Origin: Lactuca virosa
Lineage: Eukaryota; Streptophyta; Magnoliopsida; Asterales; Asteraceae
Assembly: GCA_928212115.1 (NCBI GenBank)
Contig: CAKMRJ010000001.1
Location: 368,641,599 to 368,705,598, forward strand
Length of the DNA stretch: 64,000 nucleotides
Direction: 5' to 3'
Position numbers and translations under genes: made by a program
Shown: one piece after another, positions 47,854 to 61,131 of the stretch
Position numbering within the stretch: the first letter of the stretch is position 1
Layout of the letters: every line of letters starts with the position of its first letter
Notes under the pieces: generated by a model
Databases searched by the model: none
What the model saw: only the letters and a program-made list of their open reading frames with translations
What the model was told of the DNA's origin: nothing

Positions 47854-49476
47854 ATTAGTTTAAGTGAACTAGGAATTTGTAGGAAAATTTCTAGACTTAA
47901 ACTTAGAATGCTAAGCAATGATTGTGAGGAGTGTGTCTAATAAATTTAGGTAATACACCTGAATAGACAGAAGCACTAGCTTATTTAGGGAAAATGCCTA
48001 AAATGTTTTATGTGCTAAATGATTTATGTTATAGCTATAAAGATGCCTTATATGCTGTTATTTGTTCGGATCTATGGTCTGTTTCCGACCGGATCTGGAA
48101 ACCTTATGTGTTCAGGATTCTAAGCGTATGATTACGATATTAGAACTAGCATGTAACGTTTCAGAGTAATAAGGAGATTTATACGTCAATTCGTAAATAA
48201 GATCTTTCCTATCTTAAATTCTCGTCTTGGTACACCGAACGTCTGCTTGAGTGTACAAAACAAGAGGAAGATGACAACCTGAGCCTAAGAATGTGATGGG
48301 TCATGCATCGGTCGTTGCGCCTGCACCCGAACCTATCACAATGGCAGAAGTTCAGGAAGTGATGCGAACCATGATAAACTGAGAAAATAGAGGAAATGAG
48401 ATGGCTTACGATACTGAATGATACCTATCGGAAGATATCATAAGAAAAGTATCTTGCCTTTAGAATACGTCTTATAAAATAGCGGTACGTCTATAAAAGT
48501 AGGGTACATCTGAATGTACACATTTGATTGGCGGGATGATAGAACGATTGGTGTAATTCCTAAAGTTTTCCTATCATCTGGAATGTCCATCACCAACCGA
48601 GTTGAAGCAGAATTGATGATTGAAGATATGCATGGAAGAAGTCCTAGTAGAGTCTAGGGAAATTTTTATGATTATTTGGACACACTCGTATGTGTTAAAT
48701 TGTTTGTGATTTTAGGAATTGGGGACTGCGAGACAATACTTAGGACGAGTATGAGTAGGTGTGAAAGGTAGTAGATGCATATACTACCGGAAGCACATGA
48801 CTCACGCTTGGATCAGGGAAAGTCACAAGGTTACCAAGAAGCTAGTAATTCATTCCGTTTTATTCAAGTATGTCATTACCATCGTTTCGGTAATGATTAA
48901 GAAGATGATTGTTATTCCGACCCTAGTGGTCATATCAAATTGAGTCCGACTACACTGAGTATGTTATGTGGTTCAGAGAATCAAGTTCGATGTAGCATCT
49001 GACTTAAGACGAAAGATTGAAATAAAAAGCGATCAGTAGAGGTATCGCGAAAAGTTGCTTGTAGCTAGAAATGCTACCTTTTAAGATGTTGTTAGAACAT
49101 GAAGGAAGGTATAGTCTGTTCTGGAATTTGACTCTAAAAGACCTGAGTCCAAGCGATGCATCATACGATGAGAGGTCATTGAAACATGATCCATCGGTCT
49201 ATTATGATAATCGAAGGAAGAAACTTATCTCAAGTTTGTTAAAGAAGGAGTCTCCAATAAAGATCGAGATCGCGACATGAAGATTATGATTGGAAGTCTA
49301 ACATGAGATAGAGAGCGGGTCCAAGATCGGGCACCGCCTGCGGTCAGGAAGTCTTAGAGTTAGATACTCGTTCGAAGAAACATGAAAGTTACGGTTATTA
49401 CTTAGGATGAAGAGATACCGTATGGTGTCATCATGTGAGTCCTGTTTCGTTGATGATTCCGGGACGTAATCATCCT
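47854..49476 (+). other. Interior of element G, no functional ORF
   Basis: At about 48288-48420 a reading frame resembles the proline-rich Gag N-terminus of Ty3/gypsy elements (ASVVAPAPEPITMAEVQEVM), followed by stops. The rest has only short, unrecognised frames. Reverse transcriptase and integrase are absent. Confidence 0.6.
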
Positions 49477-49490
49477 AAGGGGGAGATAAT
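49477..49490 (+). other. Polypurine tract of element G
   Basis: AAGGGGGAGATAAT directly before the 3' LTR start TGTAACGCCC. Confidence 0.8.
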
Positions 49491-51839
49491 TGTAACGCCC
49501 GTATATCCGGGCTAGTCAATTTAGAGATAATAGGGGTCGAAAACGACTTTTCGACAAAAGATTATTTAGAATAAATAATCTTAACCAAGTTGTAGAATAT
49601 GTCTCAAGGGTTCTGTACATATAAAGAGCGCCGAAATCCGAGTTATAACGAAGAAGTTATGCCCCGTCGAAGTTTTTCGGCAAAACCGGCACGACACCGG
49701 GAGACGTAAATAGTGAATTTACGATAGATGACTTTTTAGCCTTAGTGATCTAAACAAAAGTTATGGTATACGTTAAATCGAGAACATACAGAAAAAGAAC
49801 ACCCAAATCTGACTTCGTATGAGGAAGTTATGATTTTTCTAAGATTTGGCATAGCAGTGCACGACCCGAAACTTGAATTTTAGTTCGAGCGGTTTTTAGC
49901 TTACGCAACCTTAATGAGAGTTGAAGATCTCATTAATAGGAACTCAACGGTAAAAATACAGACGAAAACGGAGTCTGTATGAAGGAGTTACGAATTCTTC
50001 GTGGTCATTTAACAGTCTAATCTCCTCCTACTGTTAAATTTAAGATCGGTTTAGAATTAGCCGACGGAGTCTAAATGAAAGTTGTAGATCTTGTTTTTAC
50101 CTATGCGTGGAAAAAAAAGAAAGTCAAAAACGGAGCTCGTATGCGAAAGTTACGGGGTTTAGAAGTCGGCAGGGTGCTGCTGCAAAAGGGGTGACGTGGC
50201 TGAATATGGGCCAAGGCTTTCTCCCCAAGAAAAGCCATCAGGTGATGACACGTGGCACCAACTTGGTGAGTCAGTGAACCGAATTGGCGAGTCCATCAGG
50301 AATTCAGCCTATAAATAGAGGTTACGGGTTCCATTCATTCTCATACCTTTCCAAACCATTCTTTCTCTCTCTAGACTCTCTCTCTAGCCCCTAACCCCCC
50401 CCCCCCCCTAAAGCCTAGGTAAACCCCCTAGCACCCGAAGGAAGCCCCGAGGCTCCCGAAGTCCCGAGAAAAGATCCTTTCGGCTTGGGAACGCTGCTCC
50501 AGCGAAGCCCGATTTTCGAGAAAACCCACTGTAAGTGAGCTACGCCTACGCTATTTTTAATATAGCTTCTAATTAATTATAGTAACATTATTAGGACCTT
50601 AAAATAATTATTTGGGATATTAGTTATATAAGAGTGTTTCTTAACGCTTATATAATAATAATAATAATAGCTAGACTATTAATTAATCGCGGTTAACGTT
50701 AGACTAAACCCTAGTGGTATTAATACTAGGTTTTGTCCGAGGGAAATTGTTTTAACAATAACGAAGTGCTGTCCGAGTGCCGAGTCACCACCTTATCAAG
50801 TGAGTGCATAGTTACTTTCATCTTACACATAGATATGAAGTATTTAATATAAATTACGTGCTATGTGTGCATATTATCTGAGTACTTGTTGTCTATGCTG
50901 GATGAACTATTTTATACACGTTTTAAATGATTTAAACTGTATATGTATTTTATATCTACAGATATGTTGGGTAAAACATGGGTAGATGAAATATGAGTCG
51001 GATGATGAGGTGAGAGGTGAAATAGACCATGAGGTGAGGGTGAGAGGTGGACGATGTGAGAAGCCTTGTACCCAAATGTTGGCCCCGTGGAACACTAGCA
51101 GGCTCGCAACCTGTAGGTGTTGTGAACGATGTGTTCACCGGTGTACTCTAAAAACCCATTGACATGTATTGCGAGTGAATTCTCGGAAACGATACTGTCG
51201 ATAAACGAGATAACCCTGGCAGCTGCGCCTAAAGGACAATACCGGCAGATGCGCCTCGTAGAGAATGTCACAATTTTGGCAGCTGCGCCTAAGTGATAGA
51301 ACTAGCAGCTGTGCTTGACAGATGGTCATTGACAATGATGGACTTCGTACCTATTCCTTAGGATAATCCTTAGGAATGAATGAACGAGAAATAGCTAATT
51401 CTTAGGGTAGATCCTTAAGAATAAAGAAGATAATGGGGATGGGTAATTGGGTTAACTGTTTGAGGATTAAACATAATAATTATATTATTGTGGGTTGAAA
51501 ACCCTATGTACTCACCAGGTTTCCCAACCTGACCCACTCAGTTTATTTGTATCACAGGTGTCGATATGAAGTTATATTACACTGAGAGATTAAGGAGATA
51601 TAAATCACTAGTGTAAATGAATGTAAGTTCTGTTTATGCTTATGTTTCTGTATTGACGATGACATCCCAAATGTTTTAAAATGAATAAAATACGTTTCTT
51701 CGGAAATGATTTGATAACGTATTTATCGTGTTTTTCTAGGAACAAATTCTGCAACATTTTTATTAAAAGAGGTACTCTGATTTTTCATAAAGCATAAACA
51801 AAATCAGTCTTTTCTGGCCGTGAAAATGGGGATGTCACA
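49491..51839 (+). repeat. 3' LTR of element G
   Basis: 2349 bp, very similar to the 5' copy apart from point differences, a missing stretch of about 50 bp near 51083, and a longer C run near 50396. Confidence 0.9.
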
Positions 51840-51844
51840 CCTCA

Positions 51845-52589
51845 TCCCTCAGGCTTCCTAGATCCTCCATGACTCCCCTCGATTCGAGTAGGGATCCTGT
51901 GCTTTCAATAGTAGAGGACCAATACTACCTTCCACACCTACTCACACTTTCCTCAAGAGTTATCCAGAATCCTCCAAGTTACCTTCTCAAATAGGTACTC
52001 CAAGTACCTGCTAAACAATGCAATCATACCCACTAAAGCACTTCCTAGGCTCTCCTAGGTTCCTGACCTCACCCTACCATCAGCTGCTGAAGAACTCCCA
52101 CTAAATGCAGCTAACTGCTTTCATGAATACAATTACATTCAATAAAGCTTAGATAATCCTTCGAGTAAAATACTCAATCCCTACAGCAGTTGGACTCGGA
52201 CAAGAGTTGCGTAATAGGGTTAAGCCCATCACTCTAAGATTATTAACCTTTGCGGCATGCAACTTAACATATTCATGAAATAATTAGCTCACATTAATAT
52301 GAGTCCCACAAATCACAAAGCATGCAACATTTGGACATCGAAAAATCTAACCAACACATCATATAATTAGGCCAAACTCTCCCAATCATCTGTAATCCAT
52401 ACTAGCATGCAATTCTCATAACATATATCATAACAAACATGTATAGGTATTCTGGGAATCAATTACTCTCACACCCATTTTTTCTTTATAAAAATCCTTT
52501 TAGAAAACTTATTTTCTTTCAAAAGATTACCATTTCCTCATTTTGAGTTCAGACACACCCCGAGACTGTGTCTGAATCCCTCAAACCAA
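51845..52589 (-). other. Leader of gag-only element F
   Basis: About 750 bp resumes after the TSD of element G, resembling the leader of copy 1 (the TTCGAGTA...GAGTTGCG segment and the TTTTTCTT-rich end). No gene is seen. Confidence 0.55.
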
Positions 52590-52602
52590 GGCTCTGATAC
52601 CA
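52590..52602 (-). other. Primer-binding site of gag-only element F
   Basis: TGGTATCAGAGCC on the minus strand, three bases from the LTR. Confidence 0.85.
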
Positions 52603-52605
52603 ACT

Positions 52606-55600
52606 TGTAACATTCCAAAAATTCAAAGTAAAATTTTCATATTTTTTTAAACAATAAACCATACAAACGAGTTGTTCCAAAACCGATCAAAGTGAATATA
52701 TTATTTAAACATCAAAGAAAATATTGAAAATTGCCAATGCGAAAAACTCTGGTGGATGCGGTGCAGTCACACTGGGCCCTTTCCTTTCGTACCGGAAGTA
52801 CCTGAAACCATAAATGTAAAACCGTAAGCACAAAGCTTAGTGAGTTCCCCAAAATACCTCATACCATACATACAATGGGCCTTGCCTGACAACCATCGGG
52901 CCCCGCTCGGAACATATCTGTCAGTAACATGCGATGGGCCCCACCCAATATACTCATCAGTCCCCGCCCGGTATACATACAAACACATACAATACATGCA
53001 AGAGTCACAAAGACAGCTAGCATTCTATAACATAATTGTAACACCCAAAAATTTCATGCCAATTTAAAACTTTTTCAAAATATTTAAAAACCAATCATTA
53101 TTACAAAGTTGTTTTTAAAATATCTAACATCAAAGTTTTCCCAGAAACATAAGCAAATCATGAGGAGCGGTGCGATCATGCCTTCGCCTTGCCGCGGTCC
53201 CCTGATGTACCTGAAACAATAAACTGAAACTGTAAGCCCGAAAGCTTAGTGAACTCCCTCAAAATACCAACTCCATAACAAAATAACCACCACAAATAAC
53301 AATTTCACATCAGCATGCATAATGAGCCTTCAGCCTGACTGGACCGCCTCACAGGGCCTACAGCCTATCTGGACCGCTCCCGAGCCTTCGGCATGACTGG
53401 ACCGCCTCGCAGGACCTACAACCTATCCGGACCGCTCCCCGGGTATGTTGGCCTACAACACAAAGCAGGACCACCTCAACCCAACCCCCAGTCCACGAAC
53501 GAGTGCACATAAATACCATACGCTAGCTCATATTGTATAACAGTCAAACCGATCTAACATATCACTAATCATAGCAACATCCCAATAACCGGGATACAGG
53601 CCTAACCGGTCACTAACATAGCATTATCCTATAACCAGGACCTAATCGATAAACATATCATGCCATAATCCTGATACAATATATAAAGGGTCGACCCTGG
53701 TGCCTTAGACCCTGTTGATATAGTGAGGGTAACTCACCTCATAATGTCGCACTGAAAATGTTAGGCTCAAACTCTCGAATCACCAACACGAACTCTACCA
53801 CCTATAGTTACCATAAAACCCTTATTCCATAAATCTCCAAATTACCAAAATACCCCCAGAGGTCAACTAGTCAACCATGGGTCAAAGTCAAAGTCAACAG
53901 TCAAGGTCAACAGTTCATGTTGACCCAACTCGTCGAGTGCAGTTCACCGACTCGTCGAGTTCTTCCTGAACTCGAGAAGTCGTGAAATCCTAGGTTGACT
54001 CGTTGAGTTCCCTTATAACTCGTCGAGTTCATACGTGTCCAAAGGTTGAGAAAAACCCTAGCCGACTCGCCGAGTCTTCGCCTGACTCGCCGAGTCCAAG
54101 GCAATCTTCAACGGACTCGCCGAGTTGTTCATCAACTCGTCGAGTCCATGCCCATCTTCATATGACTCGCCGAGTCGACCTTGCGACTCGCCGAGTCCCT
54201 TCAATCCTTCATCCATACAGATGCTTTTTAATCCATGCTAAGGCTCCATATTGTAGATCCAGCTTCCCAAGGCATGTTTATCACGTAAAGTTGCAAACTT
54301 TACGTGCATGTAAGGCTCTAAAGGCTCTAAATGGAAAATCTATGACTATAATGGAGTTTTACACTCAAGGAAGGCTTCATGCAGGACCAAGTTCAAAACT
54401 TTATGAACCTGGAACCCAAGAAGGGTCCAGATCTGAAGTTGCAACTTCAGATCTAGTTCATACACCACAATATCATCATAACCAAGCCAAAAATACCCTA
54501 AACTCCACCCAAATGAGATCTAGAAAGGAATGAGGTAAAGGTGACGACTTGATACCTTCAAATGATGTTAACCGATGTAGATTTATGATCCCCACAAGTT
54601 CCTTGCTTCTAGCCACTTGTTTCTCCAAGCTTTCCTCACTAAGATTCACCTTCCAAAACTTATAACACACAAAATGAAGCACACACACGAATTAGGGTTG
54701 GTTTGGTTCTCAAAAGACTGCAAGGGGGATAAAGGGAGGCTGTTGATCCTTTAAATAGGGTGCAAAACCCCGGGATTTAGGGTTTCATCTGCCAGCTCCT
54801 ACTCGTCGAGTCCCTCCTTGGACTCAGCGAGTAGGTCATTAAAACGCGTGGACTAACCTGCTGCTACTCGATGAGTAGGGCAACCAACTCGTCGAGTGGC
54901 CCTTGAAATCAAGAAACTTTATATTAAATCAATACCTGAAAATCGGGGCGTTACAATAATCCAATGGGCCGACATTGGTACCTTCGACCCGTAAGTACTG
55001 TGAGAAGACTCACCTCTCAATTTGAACGATCGCTGAACAGGGCACTGCTCCGAATATCAGCTCTACCAGTCACCTATTCATTGGATCATGATCAAACTTA
55101 ATTTATAATCAATATATCCAAAATACCCCTAGGTCAAACTCATGGTCAAAGTCAAAGTCAAAGCCAAAGTCAACCGGGTCAACTCAGTGAGTACATTGGG
55201 GCGTACTCAACAGATACGCAGGGTATACTATGTGTTTGACCAGAGTCGAGGGGCTGACCACATACGCGCATCATACCCTTTGGTATGCCCGACGTACGCG
55301 ACTGTCACCCCCTTCTTCCCATTAAGAGCTTAATCCTTAAGCTCTTTCGTCCACAATTCAGATCTATCCCTCAAAAGATGTTCTTAAACATAAAGTTTCC
55401 AACTTTATGGTATTGCATGGCTAATAAGACCTTTACATCAAAACCCTATCTTTTTGACCCATTAAGACAACCTAGATCATGCATGGAAGGAAACTAATGC
55501 CCAAGATCACATTTTTATGGTTCCTAATAACTCCATAATGGATAAAGTTTCCAACTTTATCCATTAGAACGGTCCAAACAACCAAGATCTAGTATTTAAG

Positions 55601-56545
55601 TCTCAAAGGGACCAAAAGTGCATCTTTTTTTCAACTTAATACATTAAGTCCAAGCCTCCAACCTTTAGATATGAATCAATGTGATGTTTAGATAGATAAA
55701 GTTTCCAACTTTATCCATAACAAGGTCACAAACTTTCAACATCTAAACTTTATGCACTAAAGTGACCAAAAGCTCATAACATACAAAACTAGCTAGATCT
55801 AACAAATGCATCATCAAGATTCAAGCTTTATACCTCTAGAAGAAAGATCAAGGTGAACAAAGTCTGTATCTACAAGCTCCAATGCAACCAACACTTCTCC
55901 AAAGAGCTCTTTCTTCTCCATGATGCACCAAGAACACTCCAAAGCACTCAAGAACACCTTATTTTGCTCAAAAGGCTCAAACTAGGGTTAGGGTTTTCAA
56001 GGGAGGGTGTTGGAGAGGTGGAGGCTGAGAATGGAATGGGTTTGGGGAAGTTAAGGAGCTTAAATAGGGTTCAAACCACGAAAATAGGGTTTGGGTTCTG
56101 ATCGCGTACGCCCATCATACTCCTAGTACGCCTAGCTTACTAGGGATTCCCAGTTGCCCAACGTACTTCCTGTACGCCCAGCATACTAGACTAAGCCCGA
56201 AACCTTCCTAACTTCTAACGATCATAACTTCTTCGTTCCAACTCCGTTTTCGATGATCTTTGTATCCACGGAAAGGTATTGAGGAGCTCTACAACCTTAT
56301 CTAATTACTTTTGACTTAAAACACATCGAAATAAAAATATTAATTCATAATAGAAGTCTAAAACACCACTTTTCCCATTTTACCCTTTGACTCCAAAGCA
56401 CAAACCGAACTCTTGGATCACATAATCTACATTACCCACATCTAAATGGGTCTACACCTCTCTTTCCCAAAGCCTGAAGCCTTTTGATACTTGATCTTCG
56501 GGTCATGGCCCTGTATTATGAAGCGACTCGAAACAAGGTGTTACA
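52606..56545 (-). repeat. LTR of gag-only element F, interrupted
   Basis: It starts TGTAACATTCC and ends GGTGTTACA. A solo LTR is nested at 53037-54955; without it the LTR is about 2.0 kb. The shared block is at 52796-52849. The ACTCGYCGAGT arrays of the related LTRs are largely replaced here by TACGC/GTACG-type repeats (55185-55310 and 56100-56190). Confidence 0.8.
53032..54960 (-). mobile_element. Nested solo LTR with TSD ATAAT
   Basis: A 1919-bp solo LTR (53037-54955, TGTAACACCC...GGGGCGTTACA) is bounded by ATAAT at 53032-53036 and 54956-54960. It has a duplicated GGACCGCCTC...CCTATC(T/C)GGACCGCTCC unit (53340-53440), many ACTCGYCGAGT palindromes (53926-54200 and 54801-54895) and the shared block at 53207-53258 on the minus strand. 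Confidence 0.9.
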
Positions 56546-57944
56546 GGTTGTTAACCCAAGAGTCCAATAACGAATCCTTGCCCCATTTAGCTATACTTTT
56601 AAACCATAAACTGCTGAAAATCTTGACCTCATAAGCTAGAGTAGATAATCTCTTCATCTTGTTATTGAAGATCATACCATTCCTATACGCTTATATTGTC
56701 CGTAGCAGTGCCCTTGAAATTGATTCAAGAAATCTTGAGACATGTTGCCCACACTATAAGTCGAGTTTATCCCTAGGAAGGCATCAGATGAGTCATTCAA
56801 GATAAGATAATTCCACCAAATGATCAAGATCCCACGAATATGGGAATCTCCTTGGCTATGGAACAGTTCTTGAAAATGTGTATCTTGTGCTCCTCTCAAG
56901 CATTGCCAATGCCAAGCAGATACATGGTCGATGAAATGATTACTCCCTCCATGCGAAGTTGAATCTAGGTGTTATACTATATCTTTAAAATTGAATTTGT
57001 ATGCATTAGCAAAGAGATTAAGTGTGGTACTGGGAGACGGTAGGGAGGAGAGTTAGGATGCAATCAACAATGAATCTCTCTAGCTTCATGGATTCAACAA
57101 TGGTGCTCTCATCGGCGATGGCACTGGCCGTCGGAGAAAACAAAGGGAGAAGAAAGGTCATGCGATAGGGAAGGGGAGAGGGTGAGGGAGATGGAGGGGG
57201 CGGAGGGTGGGACCATTCATATATTTATATTAATTATTATAATATATTAAATAATTAATAAATACAAAAAAGAGGAGGGCTAATCGATCATTTTAAATCG
57301 ACTAAGGACAAGAGTTGCAAATACCAAACCACATGGACTGATAATGGGAGAAGGAGATGGTTAAAGTTTTAGGATATGGACAATCAATAATTTTTGGCAA
57401 ACTACAAGGACAATTTATATAATTCATTCAAAATTATTTCAAATATGTTGTCATGTCAATGATTTTACTATCATATCATTGTCAAGTCAATGGTGAAACA
57501 AGTTACATTTTACTTCTTTTCATTTAAATTGAACAAAAATAAAACCAGAATGGTAAAACTTCCTCGATTTTTTTTGAGGTGCCTAGGTGAATCAAAATAA
57601 GATTTGTCAAGAACTTAGAAATGATTATTGCAACTTCATCTAAGATTCAGGTTTAGAGAACATCAAACAACCGTAGACTTCTTCAAGACAAATCTGTTAC
57701 CTTTAATGTCATCAATATATATATTTGAACATGTATGACTATAATCTCAGACAATGTTCATCAAGATCCGATCTCAAAAAAATAACTATTATAAGTTGTA
57801 ATTACAATTAACATTAAAAAGAATTTTGAATTTGAAGAATACATTCAGATAAAAAACATATGTAGAAATGAAATCTTGGATTGAAGTGTTCTAAATTCAA
57901 AACTTTCTTTGAGTTGTTAACAAGGTGTTGACTGATTTTACCTA
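56546..57944. other. Gene-poor stretch downstream of the callose synthase
   Basis: No supported gene. A minus-strand frame at about 56580-56940 faintly resembles the C-terminal end of plant LINE reverse transcriptases (LSTLAYEVKIFSSLWFK), but too weakly to call. 57180-57300 is purine-rich then AT-rich. The transcript of the callose synthase gene should end somewhere near 57800-57944; no poly(A) signal is assigned. Confidence 0.5.
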
Positions 57945-60900
57945 TCAAGTTGGCTGAGTCTTGTCCTTGTCCTTCTTCCCAGCAAGAATCATTGAAATCT
58001 GAAGACCTCTTCTCAATGCTTGACTGAAAAGCAATTTTGTTTGGAACTCTGATACAAAAGGGAACCATGATAGTACGACAATTGGCATAAATATTACCAA
58101 TCCCATCAAGCACTCATATGCACGTCCTAACTCCATTACCGAGTCCCAAAATCCTATGACTTTTACATAAGGCTTGCACGCTTGAGCAATCTTCATAGTT
58201 CCATAAAACAAACACTATCAATAAATATATTTTAAATAATGACAGTACACTTGGGGGAAATGGAAGGAGTGAGATAAATTAGTAAAAAGTTAAGACTTAT
58301 TGGGGAAAGTCCTAGTTCCATGACATTCTCTATTAGTTCATTCTTTCTACATTAAGTAAAAAAGAAACACATAGGTTTGACTATTGTTTTATTTTTTCAA
58401 AATGCTTGATAAACTGATTAACTATTGTGAAAATTTGAACCAACAACTTAAGAAGCTGTTTTTTTCCCATCAACTCATGTATGAGTAAAGTGGATGAATA
58501 GTTAATGATGTTTGTCTGGATCTGGATAAAGTGTTGTTTAGGTAAGATCTGTCTCTAATCCTAATAAACCATTTGAATGAAACTAAATGACTATTTTACT
58601 TACATTTCACAATATTCATCAACTTTAATGTGACGAGTTGGGAGGAAAAGAAAAGGACACATAGGTAATAAAGGCCAAGTTAGTGTTAAACCATTAAGCC
58701 AGTTTTTATGTCTCAACCCATTAAGTCATTTTTTCTAGTTGAAGTGAGATTAACAGCCATGTATAGTTATCTCGATTAAGTGTTTAACTCATTAAGCCTA
58801 TTAAGTAAAAAAAAACGCCACTCAAGTCTACACTGATCCAAAGGGTTACTTACCAAGATGAATGCCCAACCAGTTGGCACAAAGGCAAGGAAGGCAACAA
58901 ATATGTCACTGATGGTCAGGCCACATACAACAAATAAGACCGTCATGTTCGAAAGGAAGACAAGGAAGAGAAATGCCTTTAAGATCCTGAACATGAGCTG
59001 TAAATATGTGCCAAACTGTTTGGCCATTGAGACCAACTGACAAAAAGAGTATACACCATACAATTAGGCTTTCAAGATTTGCATTGCCTTTCTAGGTCTA
59101 CCACATAATCATAGATAATCAACTTAGTTTTTTACCTTCAATTCTAGAAGAGCAGATATCAAGACCAACCATGAAAGCGCATAAACCTGACAAAATAAAA
59201 TAATTAATGAGAATAGATTGCACCCTATACAAGACCAATAAACTAGGAAGGAGGAAACAAACCAGTATACTTTTGCTGCCACCTGCAATATTAAGACGAT
59301 ACACAAGTCCATACTGATAAATGAAGAACCGACACGCAAGTATAATTTCAAGAATTCTGCCTCTTTTGTTTGTGTACTTAAGATGCTGCTGTTCTGCATC
59401 CCACCATGATTCCCAACTTTTATTTTGTGCAATTCCAATCCCACCACGATTTCCTACCCACCTTTTCCAATCCGTCCAATCCTCCACCGTTTTCTGCCAG
59501 TCAATTCCCAAAGGATTGAACACAAAAGGAGCGAACAACCATGAAGCAACCAGGAACCATATCGAGAACGTAATGAATAAGTATAGATTTGAACTTCGGT
59601 ATGAGTTCCCATACGCCTGATAGATAATAAGCAGAATAGCCAATTCTAGCCCTTTCACAAAGTGACTACGCGAATACAGCCTGTAATTATCTGCAAATTT
59701 TGCATGGAAGACAATAAAACCACGACCCGTGGCGCGATATTTTGAACCTCCATGTAGAATTGTTCTTCCAAAGTAATGTGCTTTCGTTCCAAGCTGGAAA
59801 GTGAAAAACACAGAGGCTAGTTGGAGTTGCATTACGATAAAGTCGCGTAATGCGGTGCGAAATCCTCTTTCTAGACTTATTTCCATAACTATAGGAAGCA
59901 TGAGAAGTAAACCGAGCTGAAAGACAGATTGGATGACTAAAGCTTCTTCTAGGGCTTTGTTGCTATTAAGACTTTCATCTTCTACTATTCGCCCTCCCAA
60001 CCCACTCATAACCATATATATACGTCCATATAAAAATGCATAAACAATAAGCACAGTAACCTGGATCAAAAGAAGTTATTTAATGCAAGTAATAATATTG
60101 TAAAAGTAATAAGTAAATAGAAGTAGTTTTTATTTTGTTATACCATGCTGCTAAAGTAGAAACCAACTGTGGTGTAGTAGAATGACAACATTCGGTAAAA
60201 ATCAAAGCGGCGACCAAGTCGGTAAACATCACGGCTAAGTGTCTGTTCACCATTTCCATTTGCAACTTTGGATTCAAAAAGGGATATCTGATTCATACCA
60301 ACATCACGGCCCTTGCCTACTTGGATATATTCATAATGTGTGACATAACCTCCACGCAGAGTTGAACTATAACCTGGAAAAATGTAGGGCAGTTCAAGAA
60401 CATAACTTTAAAGACATTAGAACTAGTTTTGCACTATTTTAAGTCTTTGTTGTGTGGAAACAGTTCTACAACATAATATCTTTGGGATGATGAGAAAGTT
60501 TACCTGAAAATATATCGCCGCTCATGTTGATGGTTCTTGAAGCTTTACTTATGCCACCCCTTGTGATGTGAAAGAGCCTGTCAAATATATCTGGGTGACC
60601 GTAATGGAATCGCACCCTGTGAAGCATAAATATTCTAACTATTAATGAATTCATAGAGCAAAGTTGATATTTCATTTAACCATTTTTCATTATCATACCT
60701 CAGAGGGTCTGCTAAAACCCTTTGGCCAATTGTCACAAAACTTGTCTCCTGGTTGGACGTGAACCAAGCTAGTGATGATACACTGCAAAATAATTCAACG
60801 AGTGAAAGAATTAAGGTAACCTTCCATTCATTAAAAGTTTTGGCCAACACAAGTTAGAAAGGCTTTGTCGGGGCTTATATGATCAATGTGTGTGTTGTAG

Positions 60901-61077
60901 TTTAGTGCTAAAAACCATAGAGAATGATTGGTTATAGTGGCCGGAAATACAAAGGAAAATAGATGGTAACATGGGACAAAAAATTAGGTGTTATCAAAAT
61001 CCTTTTTACTAGAAAAGGCATTACTTCAATTGTGGGTTACAATGACCTGATACAACTTCTATTTATAAGCCAAAATG

Positions 61078-61131
<54 letters not shown>

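Larger units (their letters stand above)
45447..51839 (+). mobile_element. Pol-less LTR element G (LARD-like), TSD CCTCA
   Basis: Two long, very similar LTRs (45447-47839 and 49491-51839) flank only 1651 bp. CCTCA duplicates at 45442-45446 and 51840-51844. A primer-binding site and polypurine tract are present, so it has the cis signals for replication. The interior encodes no pol; only a short Gag N-terminus-like remnant is visible. Long LTRs with a short non-coding interior fit the LARD description. Confidence 0.9.
43190..56545 (-). mobile_element. Second gag-only element F, left end missing, with nested elements
   Basis: This is a diverged relative of the 22-41341 family in minus orientation. 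It has a non-coding region (43190-44340), a broken gag (44345-45398) interrupted upstream by element G, a leader (51845-52589), a primer-binding site and one LTR (52606-56545, itself interrupted). The polypurine tract and left LTR are not found. The left boundary is approximate, set where similarity to copy 1 near 5250 begins. GGTTG follows the LTR, but its partner is lost. Confidence 0.75.

Noticed and set aside
56580..56940. Possible LINE reverse-transcriptase tail on the minus strand
   Set aside because: Similarity is limited to a few residues and no catalytic or zinc-binding motif is visible. Mentioned only as a weak hint.
59321..59620. Plus-strand frame over the callose synthase exon
   Set aside because: It is the antisense shadow of a strongly conserved exon.
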